This document shows positions 1 through 11,519 of a DNA stretch of 64,000 nt, piece by piece; positions within the stretch are counted from its first letter, which is position 1; each line of letters starts with the position of its first letter. This stretch comes from Sinohyriopsis cumingii. Its lineage: Eukaryota > Mollusca > Bivalvia > Unionida > Unionidae. The notes beneath the pieces were generated by a model. The model searched no databases. It was not told where the DNA came from and worked only from the letters and a program-made list of their open reading frames with translations. Both the position numbers and the translations under genes were made by a program. The DNA lies in assembly GCA_028554795.2 (NCBI GenBank), contig CM068826.1, forward strand, positions 105,934,602 through 105,998,601, given 5' to 3'.

Positions 1-142
1 AATCATCTATATTTACATATGTCTCGGCTATTGGTTATGTGCACGTACGGCGCAACATTACTGACTCAGCCAATTCCTTTCTTATTCGAAAACGTCTGCA
101 ATTGCTTCTTAAACATTCACCACAAAGACTAACAGTTTATAA

Positions 143-499
143 ATGTTTTCCACTAAAACTCGAAATAGTCCCTGTTCCTTCAACACAGCTATATTTAAAT
201 CAATGTTTCTCCTAACGTTTCCTGCGTTTCTGTGGGTGGGGGAAATGGCGGTTCGACATCCAGATTGCAGAAACCCAAAGTTACTGCAGCTCTCTCAGGA
301 CTGCATCAATGACGCTTGTTTAGCAGTAGAGTTCATGCATTATAGAACTCTAATGGTAGCCTACCCTCTTTCGCCTAAGTGTCATGCCGAAAAATGTGAA
401 AGACCAGTGTCTTGTCCATGCACTGCGGCAGTATTTACAACTGCAACGGTATCATTCGTGATCACTCTTCCTTACCTCTTTTGGGTTGCCAATAACTAG
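143..499 (+). CDS. Unrecognised 118-codon open frame
   Basis: An ATG-started frame of 118 codons, cysteine-rich in its middle (about residues 42-93) with a hydrophobic start near residues 20-32 and another near the end. I recognise no family or domain. No splice sites or neighbours support it. The local DNA is less AT-rich than most of the window, so a frame of this length may arise by chance. It could be an exon fragment, part of an old mobile element, or nothing. Confidence 0.15.
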   Translation: MFSTKTRNSPCSFNTAIFKSMFLLTFPAFLWVGEMAVRHPDCRNPKLLQLSQDCINDACLAVEFMHYRTLMVAYPLSPKCHAEKCERPVSCPCTAAVFTTATVSFVITLPYLFWVANN

Positions 500-1365
500 G
501 CAGTAATTCAACCAAATCTTGCCAGCATTAAACCTTAGTTCTTCAAGCGTCATAGTTGTAGGACAGACGCAACAGCAGAGGCTGTTAAGTAGGTTCTGTA
601 ATAAAATTGGATTCGAGTCCTTGGTAGGTGGAACTCAGACGCCAATAAGAAATACATCCGCCTTAGCGATATAACTTCCAGTTTGTAATTCAGTGATGAC
701 CACGTTTGTTTTGCACATCAGCAAAGGACTTTTAAATGCATGTTCGCCGTTCTAGTTTTTCAGGTCCACATACAGACACAGCGGTCTACGTAAACAGACG
801 CTCACTTCATATTGATTCGTTGAAGATAGGACAGTCTTAGAATGCTTTAATATTCAAGTGGGATTTAGTGACCTTGCATATGAACATAACAGGACTCGTT
901 GGTGTTCAGACGTTTCTGCATCATCTTCTGAGAAAAACAGTTCGAAACACAACATCCTTCATGGACTGTGACTTTGAGTTGTGCAAGACTAGTTATTTGA
1001 ATATTCCTTCTTTTGTTTCCCACAGGTCACCTTCAATTTGGTGCTACATAGAGAGTGTCGTGGGTATTTCATCCCTCTCTGTGTGATGGCGCTCTTTTAA
1101 AGCCTGTAAAGTAATGTTAAGCAACTTATGCTAAAGTGTTCATAGAGAAGCTATGCCATTATAGCGGTAACTTTACAAAGCCTTGTAGTAAGTCACTACA
1201 AGCAGCCTGCAGTGATAGTCAAAGAGTACGTTATTTTTGCATCCTTAATTCTGATTTCTAAAGACCTCAACTTGCAGTTTCATTCTTAAATTCAGTTAAA
1301 TGTCTCTCGCTGTCCTTTTTGCAATACACAGTCACCTAACCACGTTTATGTGGAGAAACAATGGT

Positions 1366-1401
1366 GTCTGAAGCGGGCCTCACTCTACGGATCCGCCGTG
1401 A
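1366..1401 (+). pseudogene. Possible histone H4 3'-end remnant
   Basis: About 36 bases resemble the last codons of a metazoan H4 gene (the stretch coding for LKRQGRTLYGFGG). The pieces TCTGAAGCGG and CTACGGATCCGCCGTGA line up if small deletions are allowed, and those deletions break the frame. No upstream H4 coding sequence is visible. The call is supported mainly by the histone-type stem-loop 80 bases downstream, at the usual side and a plausible distance from an H4 stop. The similarity alone is short and could be chance. Confidence 0.3.
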
Positions 1402-1475
1402 GACTAGGTTTAAGAAGCAGAAGAAGACCAAAGAAGCAGTCCCACTTTCGCTAACCCTCTCGGGATGACAAGAAA

Positions 1476-1500
1476 TAAAACGGCCCTTTTCAGGGCCGCC
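1476..1500 (+). promoter_or_regulatory. Histone mRNA 3' stem-loop
   Basis: The sequence AAAACGGCCCTTTTCAGGGC, continuing C-GCC, matches the replication-dependent histone 3'-end signal: a 6-bp stem GGCCCT/AGGGCC (1482-1487 with 1492-1497), the TTTC tetraloop, and the A-rich 5' flank. In histone mRNAs this hairpin binds SLBP and replaces the poly(A) tail. No intact histone gene lies upstream on this strand, so it is either the end of a decayed histone gene or an orphan copy. I see no clear purine-rich downstream element. Confidence 0.7.
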
Positions 1501-1844
1501 TAGGGATATTAATCATTTACCAGAAATGTGTGTATATATGTCTTTATGTCTGTGTTTTGTGCAGCTAAGATTTTAAACCCCTTACCTTTCTTTCGTGTTC
1601 GTATGGCATATTTTTTTAATTATAAATAATTGATTATGTGTGAGAGTGTGTATCTATTTCATGTCCCCCTTTTTTACATCTTAACTCCCTCTTTTTGTGT
1701 GAGAGTATGTTTGTATGTATACGTGTCATGTTTGTGTATAAACATTTATAATCTTTTCGTCAGATAACAGGGGTGTATGTTAAATCGCAATCAAAATCGG
1801 TTGCTGGATAGTACGGTGTGTGTGGGGTGGGGGTGGGGGTATGT

Positions 1845-2147
1845 GTGATTTGGACTTTTAACGTAGCTTATCAGTCATATCACTACGATGTCTGCAGTGT
1901 GGCAGTTTATAGTGATCTCTAGCACTGGGCCATCATGCCGCAGATATGTAACATGATGTCCCACCTAGTCACATTAACCTGACATCAGGCAGACCAGTCC
2001 TAACACTAACCTCTTAATGCTGAGCGCCAAACGAGGCATCTGTTAGTACCATTTTTTTAAGTCTTTGGTATGACTCGGCCGGGGATCGAACCCACAACCT
2101 TCCGCATCCGAAGCGGACGCTCTAACCACTAGGCCACCGGAGCGGTG
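1845..2147 (-). mobile_element. tRNA-derived SINE, family A, copy 1
   Basis: Reverse-oriented SINE of about 300 bp. The tRNA-like head (about 2070-2147) has a box A-like GTGGCCTAGTGGTTAG, a 5-bp anticodon stem TCCGC/GCGGA with loop TTCGGAT (anticodon CGG), and a box B GGTTCGATCCC. The body is shared with the copies at 60.2 and 61.0 kb, and the tail ends ATCCAAATCACA followed by a C/A-rich run. A 13-bp target-site duplication, TACGGTGTGTG plus two bases with one mismatch, flanks it at 1812-1824 and 2148-2160. No coding capacity; mobilisation would need a partner LINE. Confidence 0.9.
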
Positions 2148-2225
2148 TACGGTGTGTGCGTTGGATTGTATTGAAAAAGCGGTTGCTATATGTAATGTGC
2201 TGGGTTGTAAATACAAATTATAACT

Positions 2226-2450
2226 TTACCATTCCAGTTTGTCCCCAAAAATGTCGACTCTTTGTATAAACGTTTGATTTTTTTTTGTCTCTACACAACA
2301 TTTTACATTATAATAATTTTGACCGTATGAACATTTGATCCCATAATGCCATCTCCATGTTAAACCTATGGAAAATTGTAATGCTGGATTTCTCGTATAT
2401 CCCACATGAGGCATTTCAATTTTCGTTAGACCCCAAATACCCAAGTACAA
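2226..2450 (-). other. Unrecognised open segment, possible terminal exon
   Basis: A stop-terminated minus-strand frame of about 74 codons with three cysteines and many aromatic residues, ending GDKLEW then stop. It follows an acceptor-like CACCACAGTAG, so it could be a last exon. No family is recognised. The exon-like segments at 4.1-4.9 kb on the same strand would lie upstream of it in a transcript, which is the only contextual support. Confidence 0.2.
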
Positions 2451-2651
2451 CTACTGTGGTGCCGATCTCATACATAATATGTCCACGAGGCTTTCACCTT
2501 TAAAATCAGGTTATCGCTAGTACTTTTTTAAGAAATGGTATTATTGGCATTGGGGGTTCTTACTCAAAGAATTCTTACAACGTCAAGTTGCTCTACTAGA
2601 TACAGCTGGTCCTACATTACATAAAAATGATGTCAGTATGACCAAACAAAT

Positions 2652-2652
<1 letters not shown>

Positions 2653-2694
<42 letters not shown>
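2653..2694. repeat. Poly-T run of 42
   Basis: Uninterrupted run of T. It could be the reversed poly-A tail of a retroposed sequence, but I see no recognisable retroposon beside it. Confidence 0.9.
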
Positions 2695-2699
<5 letters not shown>

Positions 2700-3183
2700 C
2701 TCATCGCAGCTACACCTCGTAAACGGATTGCAATCCCCACGTTTGAAACAAAATTCTTGCTTGGTAATATATAGCTATTTATGCATTTGTCAGATGCTGA
2801 GCTAACCCATAATGTACCTACCCTGACAACCATCCTGGAAATCGTATATGTCTACTTATAGGAAACAGATGGTTTGATCGCAATGGAGTTTTAACTAAAC
2901 AGTATTATGAGCAATGCATACCTGGTTCTGAATGAAACTGGTGTTCATATGAGCGACAAAGCAGCATCAGAGTGGCCATCTTTAAACTATTGCTTTTACA
3001 GCTTCTTTTGCGAAAAGTATGCATTGACAATTAAACGTTTCTTGCGAGAATTAAGTGTTTCTGAATGAAAATGGTCACAAAAATACCAGCCCTTTTGTGA
3101 AGAAGAATATGAAAGCAGACTGAATGACTCGCGCAGTCAAGTCAAAGGTCATTGATTGCATTTGTACACTGCAATGAACTTAT

Positions 3184-3185
<2 letters not shown>

Positions 3186-3274
<89 letters not shown>
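3186..3274. repeat. (CA)n(TA)n microsatellite
   Basis: About 28 bases of CA followed by about 60 bases of TA. The plus-strand open frame across it is produced by the repeat and is not a gene. A short (TG)n tract also lies at 3640-3659. Confidence 0.95.
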
Positions 3275-3278
<4 letters not shown>

Positions 3279-4156
3279 TTTCATTTGCACTACCTTATGA
3301 ACATGATAACACAAATACGTATGAACGGATTTCTTATAAATCCAGTTTCTTGATATAAATGAGGAATACCTTAAATAAGATCACTTAAATAATTGTGGGG
3401 TTCTCTATTATTCGAAAGATTGCTATTTATAGATTTAACCAAAACTTAGCCCTTGGGTACACCTTGACACTGTCAAAGGCATATTTGCACAAAGCATCGT
3501 AAGACACCTGAATGCAATGCAGACCTTTTAATTTTGTTAGCTAAATGCCACTTGTCAGATAGGCGGCCAGTATAGCTGATGGAGGATGACTCCGGTTGCT
3601 TCTTTCAAAACTTATTTAAATTCTACATTCAATGTATGTATGTGTGTGTGTGTGTGTGTACCAAAGTTGTCACTAAAGTTAACCTCAGTTTTAAAACTAC
3701 ATATGTAAAGGGTCAATTTATATGGATTTGAATGTTTGGTGGGTTCTATAATTTTAATTCTTTCTTTTCTTTTGCATCTAAAATGTTTCTGAAAGTAGTG
3801 GAATAAATGTATCAACCTATGTGTAATTATTATAATGTAATTTAAGTACTCCTAACAGCTAGAATTCAATAGAATTTATAGTTTCTGACGTGCATATTTG
3901 AACTCAAATGGCCAAAATGTATGGTGTAATGACTAAGATGGGAACATAGACCATAATATTACATTTTATTTATTTCACGTTAATTTCATACATCATTCCT
4001 GCAAATTAAGACCGCATGGGTAGTGGTTGGATAATCTTCCATACTTAGATAAACTGAGGAACTCGCAGAAAAGTAACGGAGCAAAGAGTAACTGATCCTC
4101 GACGAAAAACAAAGCGCGGACAAATAAGAACATGCTAGTACGTGTGTATTGCTTAC

Positions 4157-4853
4157 CAGCTGGTTGAGTTTCCGGCAAACTTATTATATCACGTATACTG
4201 TTGGTGACATCTTGACAACTTTGTGCAGACACTGAAACAAAATTTGATATAGTTCTAATTTTTAATTTTATGTCTCACGTTCTAATAAATTTAGAATAGG
4301 AAGTATATAAATTGTTTGAAGGCAATTATATGACTTCATACCTGTCCAGTTTCATTCCATACTCTTTGCATTATTGATCGTGGTTTTACGAAATATGTGT
4401 ACGCCATTGTCGAATCCTGATCTGATTGCATCAGGTACGATTCAACAAAATCAAGTGAAAAAGGAGCAATGTATTGACTAACCTATTTTCTTCATATCAT
4501 TTACTTTTGTTGAGTCCATAAATCGCTGTCTGTCACTAATTTTTCTTCACACCAATAACACAAGAAAGCATATGGATCGTTCGTTTTGTCAAGGCATATT
4601 GCTTTTGTTTCGAGAAAAGAAAATAAAGACAAGAACATTGATACTGTTTTTGGTTACCGCTACAGCTTAGAGAACTAAAAGGAGAGAACTAAGAATTCTT
4701 TGTCAAATAATGCCAAAATTTCATCTTAATACTTAAATTAGCCACTCTAGCATAGTACATATTCCCTATGTCACTGAGTCTGAAAAATAAGTACATACAA
4801 GTTTGCAACATAAAATATTGACTCACCTGTGAGTAAATGAAATTGCCATGATC
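4157..4853 (-). other. Cluster of exon-like segments of an unknown gene
   Basis: Three short minus-strand segments have splice-like borders and open frames. 4827-4853 is a 27-bp piece between ATTTAG and a strong donor CAG|GTGAGT (reads SWQFHLLT). 4342-4421 lies between TCAG and CAG|GTATGA (reads TYFVKPRSIMQRVWNETGQ at its end). 4157-4231 lies between TTTTGTTTCAG and CTG|GTAAGC (reads SAQSCQDVTNSIRD and onward). The first ends and the second begins in phase 1, so they can join. The third needs phase 1 for its long frame but follows a phase-0 donor, and in phase 0 it stops after 15 codons. The gene may be real, decayed or illusory. No family recognised. Confidence 0.25.
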
Positions 4854-5349
4854 CTAAATGGAAAATATGAATTAGAATCAGAGCAGTATGAAGTTTGGAC
4901 ACCATTTCTTAAAGTTTTTTTTACAGGTATAACGAAGCACATAAAACACGAACCCAATTCACCGTTCTCATATAATTTGTTTCCTTACTCAATATCCAAG
5001 ACTGCCAGAAACACTAACATTTATTTACTGCAACGATAACTTATCATTTTACCTCCAAACTGCGACAAAGACACCGTAAATCTACATGTCAACTATAAAA
5101 CGAATGCTGCTATGAAAAATACCATTTTAATCAATTCCTTCTATTTGTTTTGTAACAGCATTTTAAAGCAGGGTGTAGAGGCCCACTCCATGTAATTTTG
5201 ACACGCCAGAAAGATTAGATTATGGCCACGACAACACTGTAACCTTTTCAGATTAATCAACATTCCATCTCACAATGACTTATAGTATACTGACGTTACT
5301 ACGATTACCTTCAATGTGGAAATCTCCGTTGTAGATATATGTGTAATAT

Positions 5350-5387
5350 TGTATTGTATTGTATTGTATTGTATTGTATTGTATTGT
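5350..5387. repeat. (GTATT)n pentanucleotide microsatellite
   Basis: Seven or more copies of GTATT in a row. A separate (CA)n tract lies at 5617-5638. Confidence 0.95.
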
Positions 5388-5945
5388 CATGCAAGAGTTA
5401 TAAACTTCCCCTGTTAACCAAGTAAAGGGTCAGAAAATCCAGTGAAACATAATAAATTATGATAATTTAAAAACACAAAAATTACCAATAATTTAACTAG
5501 TACCTTAAAATGTAAACCGTAACATACAACTATAACATTTTACTCGTCCGAAAGACCTGTCGTCCGACAATCGGTAAACTAAATCCTTTCCAGGAGATTT
5601 AAGTGACAGTCCCGTTACACACACACACACACACACACATTGAGCATGAATTAAACAAGCATAAGTAAGGACCAACAGTAGTGTCAAGATACTTTTATGC
5701 AGACTGCCAGTGTTGAGTTGCCCATAACTAGAAACCGCTTAAAACGACCTCGAGCAGCCAATTTATTATAACAGCTGTAGACTACTTTCAGGTAAATAGT
5801 GTTACAAATATGTAAATGGAGATATGCTAGAGCTTGAATAGAGACATAAATCTCTTTCATTGTACCCTGGCACTTGTTTCCGTGCATGGCTGTCAATAGA
5901 GCACACACACGCACGTAGAGACAGAGAGAGGATGTTTACTTGAAA

Positions 5946-6270
5946 CGAGTGAATAACGGATATATTTTATCGAGTGGATGAAAACAATATCTAAGCCAAT
6001 CGTGAAAATATTCAAATGCTTCACCCACTCGATCAAATATATCCGTTATTCACTCGAAGCAAACAAATTTTATGTTTTTATTGTATGCTAAAACGCTTAA
6101 AATTATTGGCTAGCAGATTTCTTACTTATCCCGTTCGCTATTGTCGGCGGTTAACTGTTTATGTTCTGCTGTGTTTTGTATCTATTCCCAAAGAAAATAT
6201 CCCGTCTGAAGGGAAAACAAACAGATTTTTAAAAAATGAAAACAAATTATATGCACATAGTTGGGTTTGA
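5946..6270. mobile_element. Hairpin element, copy 1
   Basis: It begins with a near-perfect 37-bp inverted repeat, arms 5946-5982 and 6020-6056 with two mismatches, around a 37-base loop. The arm contains GAGTGAATAACGGATATATT. The about 210 bases after it (TTTTATGTTTTTATTGTATG onward) resemble the sequence after a shorter version of the same inverted repeat at 27.65-27.96 kb. Two copies with the same layout suggest a non-autonomous mobile element. The outer borders are not defined. Confidence 0.55.
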
Positions 6271-6419
6271 GCTTTATTAGTCTGCAGGCGGCTCTTGTAC
6301 ACCCTGTTAAGATACCACTATGTACGCACGACCGATCTCTATTTGGTTACTTCTGCTCCTCTTGCATTTAAGAAAAAAATAAGACTGTCTCAAAATTGTG
6401 ACCTGCGAAGATGCTAACT

Positions 6420-6870
6420 CGTAGCTAGATGTGCATTCATGGCGTCAATCGCTTTGCGTGCCTATTCAGAACAGAAGATATCGTTACCGGCTTAGCAGCT
6501 GCGCTTGTCACCGCTTGCTGAGCTGTAGCAAGCATGGTCGTCGGCTTGATCAAGTCCGCAACTTTTCTGTCGGTTTATCTAGTTGACAGTGACAGTGACG
6601 TGTGTGGGCAGCGGCATTGCTTTAGCCTCCGGATTTACCAACTTGTTTACTTGATCTCGCGTCGCTTCAGCGGCCCTTTTACTGGCCGCTCCTGCCAGTG
6701 TAGGAAGCGCGTCGTTTTCGAGGCCGTCTTATGGCATCTGCTGCGCAGTAAACCACCGACTTGGCGATGGGAACTATGCATGTCGCGAAAGACCTAATGT
6801 CCACAGGTACCCCTTTTACGATGATCCAAAATATATCGCCGAGCCAATCCTCGTGATGCACACTAAGATT
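6420..6870 (-). pseudogene. GC-rich decayed coding region, unknown
   Basis: This stretch is clearly more GC-rich than its surroundings. On the minus strand it holds broken open pieces: an alanine- and lysine-rich helix-like piece (ASKRAAEATRDQVNKLVNPE, about 6585-6735), then another, MLATAQQAVTSAAAKP and onward (about 6430-6540), in different frames with stops between. It lies downstream of the coiled-coil pseudogene at 7.2-7.7 kb on the same strand and may belong to the same decayed element, possibly a retroelement Gag. That identity is a guess from composition only. Confidence 0.3.
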
Positions 6871-7214
6871 GTACAGGTGTGGGCCAACATAATCCGTTTC
6901 ATTTGCATTGCTTCGTAGAGTAGCAACTGCTGTCGAGCAGGAGGGCGATCCATGATGTATAAGCTCACGATGAATGTCTCTTTGCGCAGGTCTAACAAAT
7001 TCATATGCTGGTCTTTGAGCTAAAATTGAAGTTTATTAACGAGTGGGTTTGAAAACTAGGTAAATTGTCAGCAGTGGCGAAAACGACAGGAGCCAGGTCT
7101 GGCGGCAAGTTATAAAGCACGTACCCATGTTCGTCCAGACAAATCCATCTCTCTTATAAATTGTTTCTTAGGAGAATACTTTCTTATATTTTTTACGTCA
7201 CAAACGAGTTCAAG

Positions 7215-7690
7215 TTTTTCTATTTTTGAAAAATATGCTGCGCTTTCGCCTTGGCAGCAAATTCTTCCAAATATTGTTTGCCATTTTAATTAAAACTATT
7301 TGGGTCAATTCTTTGCGCAGCTTCAGCCACCTAACGCCCCGCCTTACGCAACTTACTAGCCTCACAGAATGCAAGTAATTGCTCCTCAAGCTCCGTACGC
7401 TCTTCAAATAATTACTTTTCACGTGCCTCACGCTGCTCGAGTAATTACATCTCACTCTCCTCACACAATTGCGTCTCAAACGCACGTTCCTCAAGTAATT
7501 GTGCCTAACGCACTTCAAGCGAAACACTTTCGGGAGCCTCACACTTTTTCGTCTTTCGCGCATCTTTAGCGACGATTGTCGTGGCGATCGTCTTTACTTG
7601 TTGAATTATAGGTTCAAATTTCTTTTCAAATTTCGTTTGTGATGCTTCTTTTGCAAGTTCAAGTTGGCACTCTAATATATCACATTTCAC
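7215..7690 (-). pseudogene. Decayed coiled-coil protein, possibly Gag-like
   Basis: One minus-strand frame reads as a charged coiled coil for about 155 codons but is cut by about five in-frame TAA/TAG codons. Pieces include ELAKEASQTKFEKKFEPIIQ, AQLLEERAFETQLCEESEM, LFEERTELEEQLLAF and YLEEFAAKAKAQHIF. Several stops sit where Gln would fit the heptads, as expected from C-to-T decay of CAA/CAG. The other minus-strand frame, open for 117 codons, is a Lys/Arg-rich shadow. Such coiled coils occur in Gag regions of animal retroelements, but no zinc knuckle, protease or RT is seen nearby, so the source is open. Confidence 0.45.
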
Positions 7691-7699
7691 TGGCTGATA

Positions 7700-10600
7700 T
7701 ATAATGTCTTAAAATGAATTCTCAACAAACCCAAAGTAATATCTCAGTGCAAAATGACCATGCGCTCTTTGTAATTCCAATGAATAATGAAAATAAATAA
7801 TTCCTCTCAAATTATATCTGAACACAACAATAATTTCAGGACTGGACTTAAAGTATGAATGAATAATTGTTTACCAGATCTTCTTTATATAGCCACCTGT
7901 CATCTGACACAACAAAATACGTGTTATTTTCAATTTAACTTTCCATCGAATTCATAAACAATGTCAAGTCTCTTTACTTAAATTTTAGAAACAACCTGAC
8001 AAAAATCAGGTAGTCCACAGACTTCCCAAGGGGAAAAAACGTCTTGAACTAAATATATTAAAAAAGACAATATTAGTTAGATAAGCCAAAACTCCTACCC
8101 TCAGTTACTGACAAAGGTCAAGCACACAATACAAATTAAATATACCTAACAGTGTGATATCACCATTCTTTGCCCTCAACCACATTCACAAGCATTAAAG
8201 GTTATGAGATCAATGATCCAGATCACCAGAGGCAATCATTAAAACTGTACTATGTGGGTAATAGTTAAAGGTTCTGTATCTTGCAACATGTACTGTTGTG
8301 TATGAATTGTTGTTATCAGATATGGCAAAACAATTTACCAGGAAATATAGAATATCACTAAAATGTGGAGGTTAAAACATCAAATGTCAAGGTCACAGTG
8401 GCAAGCCACTTAAAGGTGAGAATATATGTCTTTTTATTAAAAACAACAACAACAAAAAGAAATCGTACATCATGAGTCTGTTGAAAGGCACTGCACTAGA
8501 ACTAGATTCACCAGTGTGCTTGGAGCATCCATAAGGATGATTGATGCAAGGATCACATATCACGGTCATGGGTGTGAATGGCTTTCATTTTTTGAGGTAA
8601 ATTGCTGCAAGTTATCATTATTCAAACATGATTATTTCTGAGTTAATTTAAACATCAATTATATATGTTTTATCCAAAAAAGTGTTTAAAGTAAGTATCA
8701 TTTTTTAATAAGGCGATCACTAATAATGAACAAGGGGAGGCAATGAAAAGAATTGTTCAAGGCATTGGCTGATGGCAATACCTATATAGACAGGACCACA
8801 AAAAAATATAAAACATTTGTATGCATTCTCAAGATGAGCATGATGTTATAGCATTGTCTTGTATCTTTGTCAGGAGTACAAACTTTGAAGTACCCAAGAT
8901 ATTTTAATTAAACTTATGATGATAGGTCATACAATGGCAGTATCACAGTCTCTGGTTGCCTCCATGTCAATGTCATGGCAATGAAAATGAAATTTCGTGA
9001 TTTTCGTCCTTGTCCAGAGCACAACTTTTGAACCACTGAATATATTTTAATGAGATTTCATCTAATTATAAATCAGGCATAGCCTATGTGTTCCATATGA
9101 AGCACAATATCCGGCATCAGGGTCAAGGTCATTGCAAGATAAAAGTTAACTAGGAATCGTATCCTTATCCAGTGTTTAACTTTTAAATCTTTAAAGATAT
9201 TTTGATGAAACTTTAACCAGTTATATATCATGACTAGACAGTGTCTTACATACCATAGCTATGACTAGACAGTGTCTTACATACCATCACCATGACCCTG
9301 CCTCAAGTTCAGCAACCCCTCAGAATGATACAGTCCTTCCAGCTAGTAGTAAAGTGTTGAAGGCAGCTGCAAATGTTATGAGGTGAAATAAACTTTTCTA
9401 TCAGTGTGCAAGCAAAGACATGTCTCTTCTTTATGGGCTTTTCAAGAAGTAAACTCCAATGACACTTGTGGCTTACTACCAATCCATTATGTCAAGACAA
9501 ATATTGACATAATGGTAGGGAAGGAATCTATCTCAAGCTCTAACATTCTGGAACAAAATATCCTCTGAACCACTAACCACATCATCTCCAACTCACCTGA
9601 CGTACAATACCTTTTTTTCAGTTAGGGCAGAACATCTGCATGTGAGCCTTACAGAAATCACCTTTTACATCAGTCCATCTACCCATTCACTTGTCTTGTA
9701 TGCAGAAAATTTGTTCATTACTTTCACATAATTTGCTGCCATCTAGCAAGTGAACTACCTGTTGTATGTATATGAAGGTTTCTTTTAAATTTTCCATCTT
9801 TTGTAGTCCAATCTTGATGTACAGTAATTAGTGCACTTTTTCTATCAATGTTAAATCTCCACTAGGTCAATCCATGCAACCAGAGTAGCCGATGAATCAG
9901 TGAACTCATTTCAATGCAATTTAATGTGTACAACATCTTAAAGATGTAATCGTACTCTGGCATGTTTGTTGTTGTTGTCCAGAACTCTATTTGGGGTAGA
10001 AGTGCGATGCTTGACAACTACTTCATATCTTCACAATAGTTGCTTTTAACTGACTATCTTATAGTACTTGATATCAATCTACATCATAATGTAATATGCA
10101 ATACTACTTGTATTGAGGAGTCCATGAAGAAGATGGAGTTCAAGGTCATCAAGTAGAAGAATCTAGCTCCTATCTATCAATATCTATAAATACACTGACA
10201 CAGTCAAACTTGACTATTAAACAATGGGTGGTGCATGGTCAATAATATAGGGAGGAAGGTAGCAAGGACAGACATAAGAATAATGATAGGAAAGGCAAAA
10301 ATAAGAAAAAGTGTCAGCCTATGTTTTTGTCCCTTCATCCTCAGATCAAGATAATGAACCTCAACCAACATAGCCCTGAGAATCACTAGGTCTTACTTGC
10401 AGCTGACTAGTTCATTAGAATATGATTTTGTGAGATACCAAGTCAGGAGCTTCTGCAGTTATTGATGTTAATTGCTGAGGACCAATCTTCTCCCAAGTTT
10501 GGTTTCCCTACAGGAGTTCCTATTTTTATGACCCCAAGGAGCAAATTGTGGTGAGTGCACCCATTGCAAAACACCTTAACAACATCAGGCTGAATTGGTG

Positions 10601-11500
10601 AGCAGTGGTGGTGTGAGAGGATTAGGTTAGGAGGTTGCACTGCTGACACCAGGCACAAGATGAAGGGGGTCCATCAAGAGGGTTTTTTGGGGGTGTGTGT
10701 GTGTGCAGTTTTTCACTTACACTTTATTGTGGCAGATAATTCTTCACAAAACTTTTATTTGGGGAGGAGAGAGAGAAATGCTGGCAAATGACATAAGAAC
10801 TGTTCCCTTTAGCAATGTAGGGACGATATTAAAGAACATCTCTTCAGTAGGAACACCAACCAAGAATATTGTTCCCAGGCACCTAGAACCCTTGTGCCAC
10901 CACTGCCTATCTGCTCTAGTAGTAATTACTGATTGTCAGGATTTTGTGTCAATTCCTCTGTCAAATAGGTGACCATTCAAGTCTGACTTTTGTACTGGTA
11001 AACTTGATTTTTTTTGCATGTTTCTTGACAAAACAAGCCAAAAGACATCATGAATGTCTCTCTTTTAGCATGAGAGGGATGGATTTGTAATGCAGTGGAT
11101 GTACACCTAATGCATTATGATCCTGTATGTATGACTAAAGACATGTATTCTATTCCATCTACTGGTTTCCTTTCCTCTTAAAAACAGCAAACTTGTGCAG
11201 TAAAATGACCATGATAAAGATAAAAGAGCTTTCTACATCATAACTTTGCTTTATTCATTATTTAGACATCATGATGCACAACAGAAAACAAATTTTATTA
11301 AATTTTCCTGCTTATCAGTGAAATTTTCTTTCAGTACTGACTCTGTTACAGAAGCTGAAACTGTTTTTTTTTCAGTTCTACTGGTCAAAGACCAAGGAAC
11401 CTATGGCATTTTGTCTCTCATCTGCTAACATGTTTATTACCGTTACTCTTTTTAATCCACAGAGAGATTTGTGCAAAACTATACAAACACATTCATCCCA
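7700..11500. other. No gene recognised; old dispersed repeats
   Basis: AT-rich sequence with no convincing exon. About 8380-9260 repeats a theme of the type 'AAGGTCA ... TTGTCCAGAGCACAACTTTT ... ATATTTTGATGAAACTT', typical of an old dispersed repeat (8.88, 9.01 and 9.17 kb carry related blocks). A 32-bp unit, CTATGACTAGACAGTGTC and on, occurs twice in tandem at about 9228-9287. The short open frames at 10.2-11.4 kb show no recognisable domain. Confidence 0.6.
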
Positions 11501-11519
11501 ATGACTAGTTTGAAAATAG

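Noticed and set aside
5505-5687. Secreted peptide with a signal-like start (LTLLLVLTYACLIHAQ)
   Set aside because: No ATG begins the frame and the following Cys/Val stretch is a (CA)n microsatellite read in reverse.
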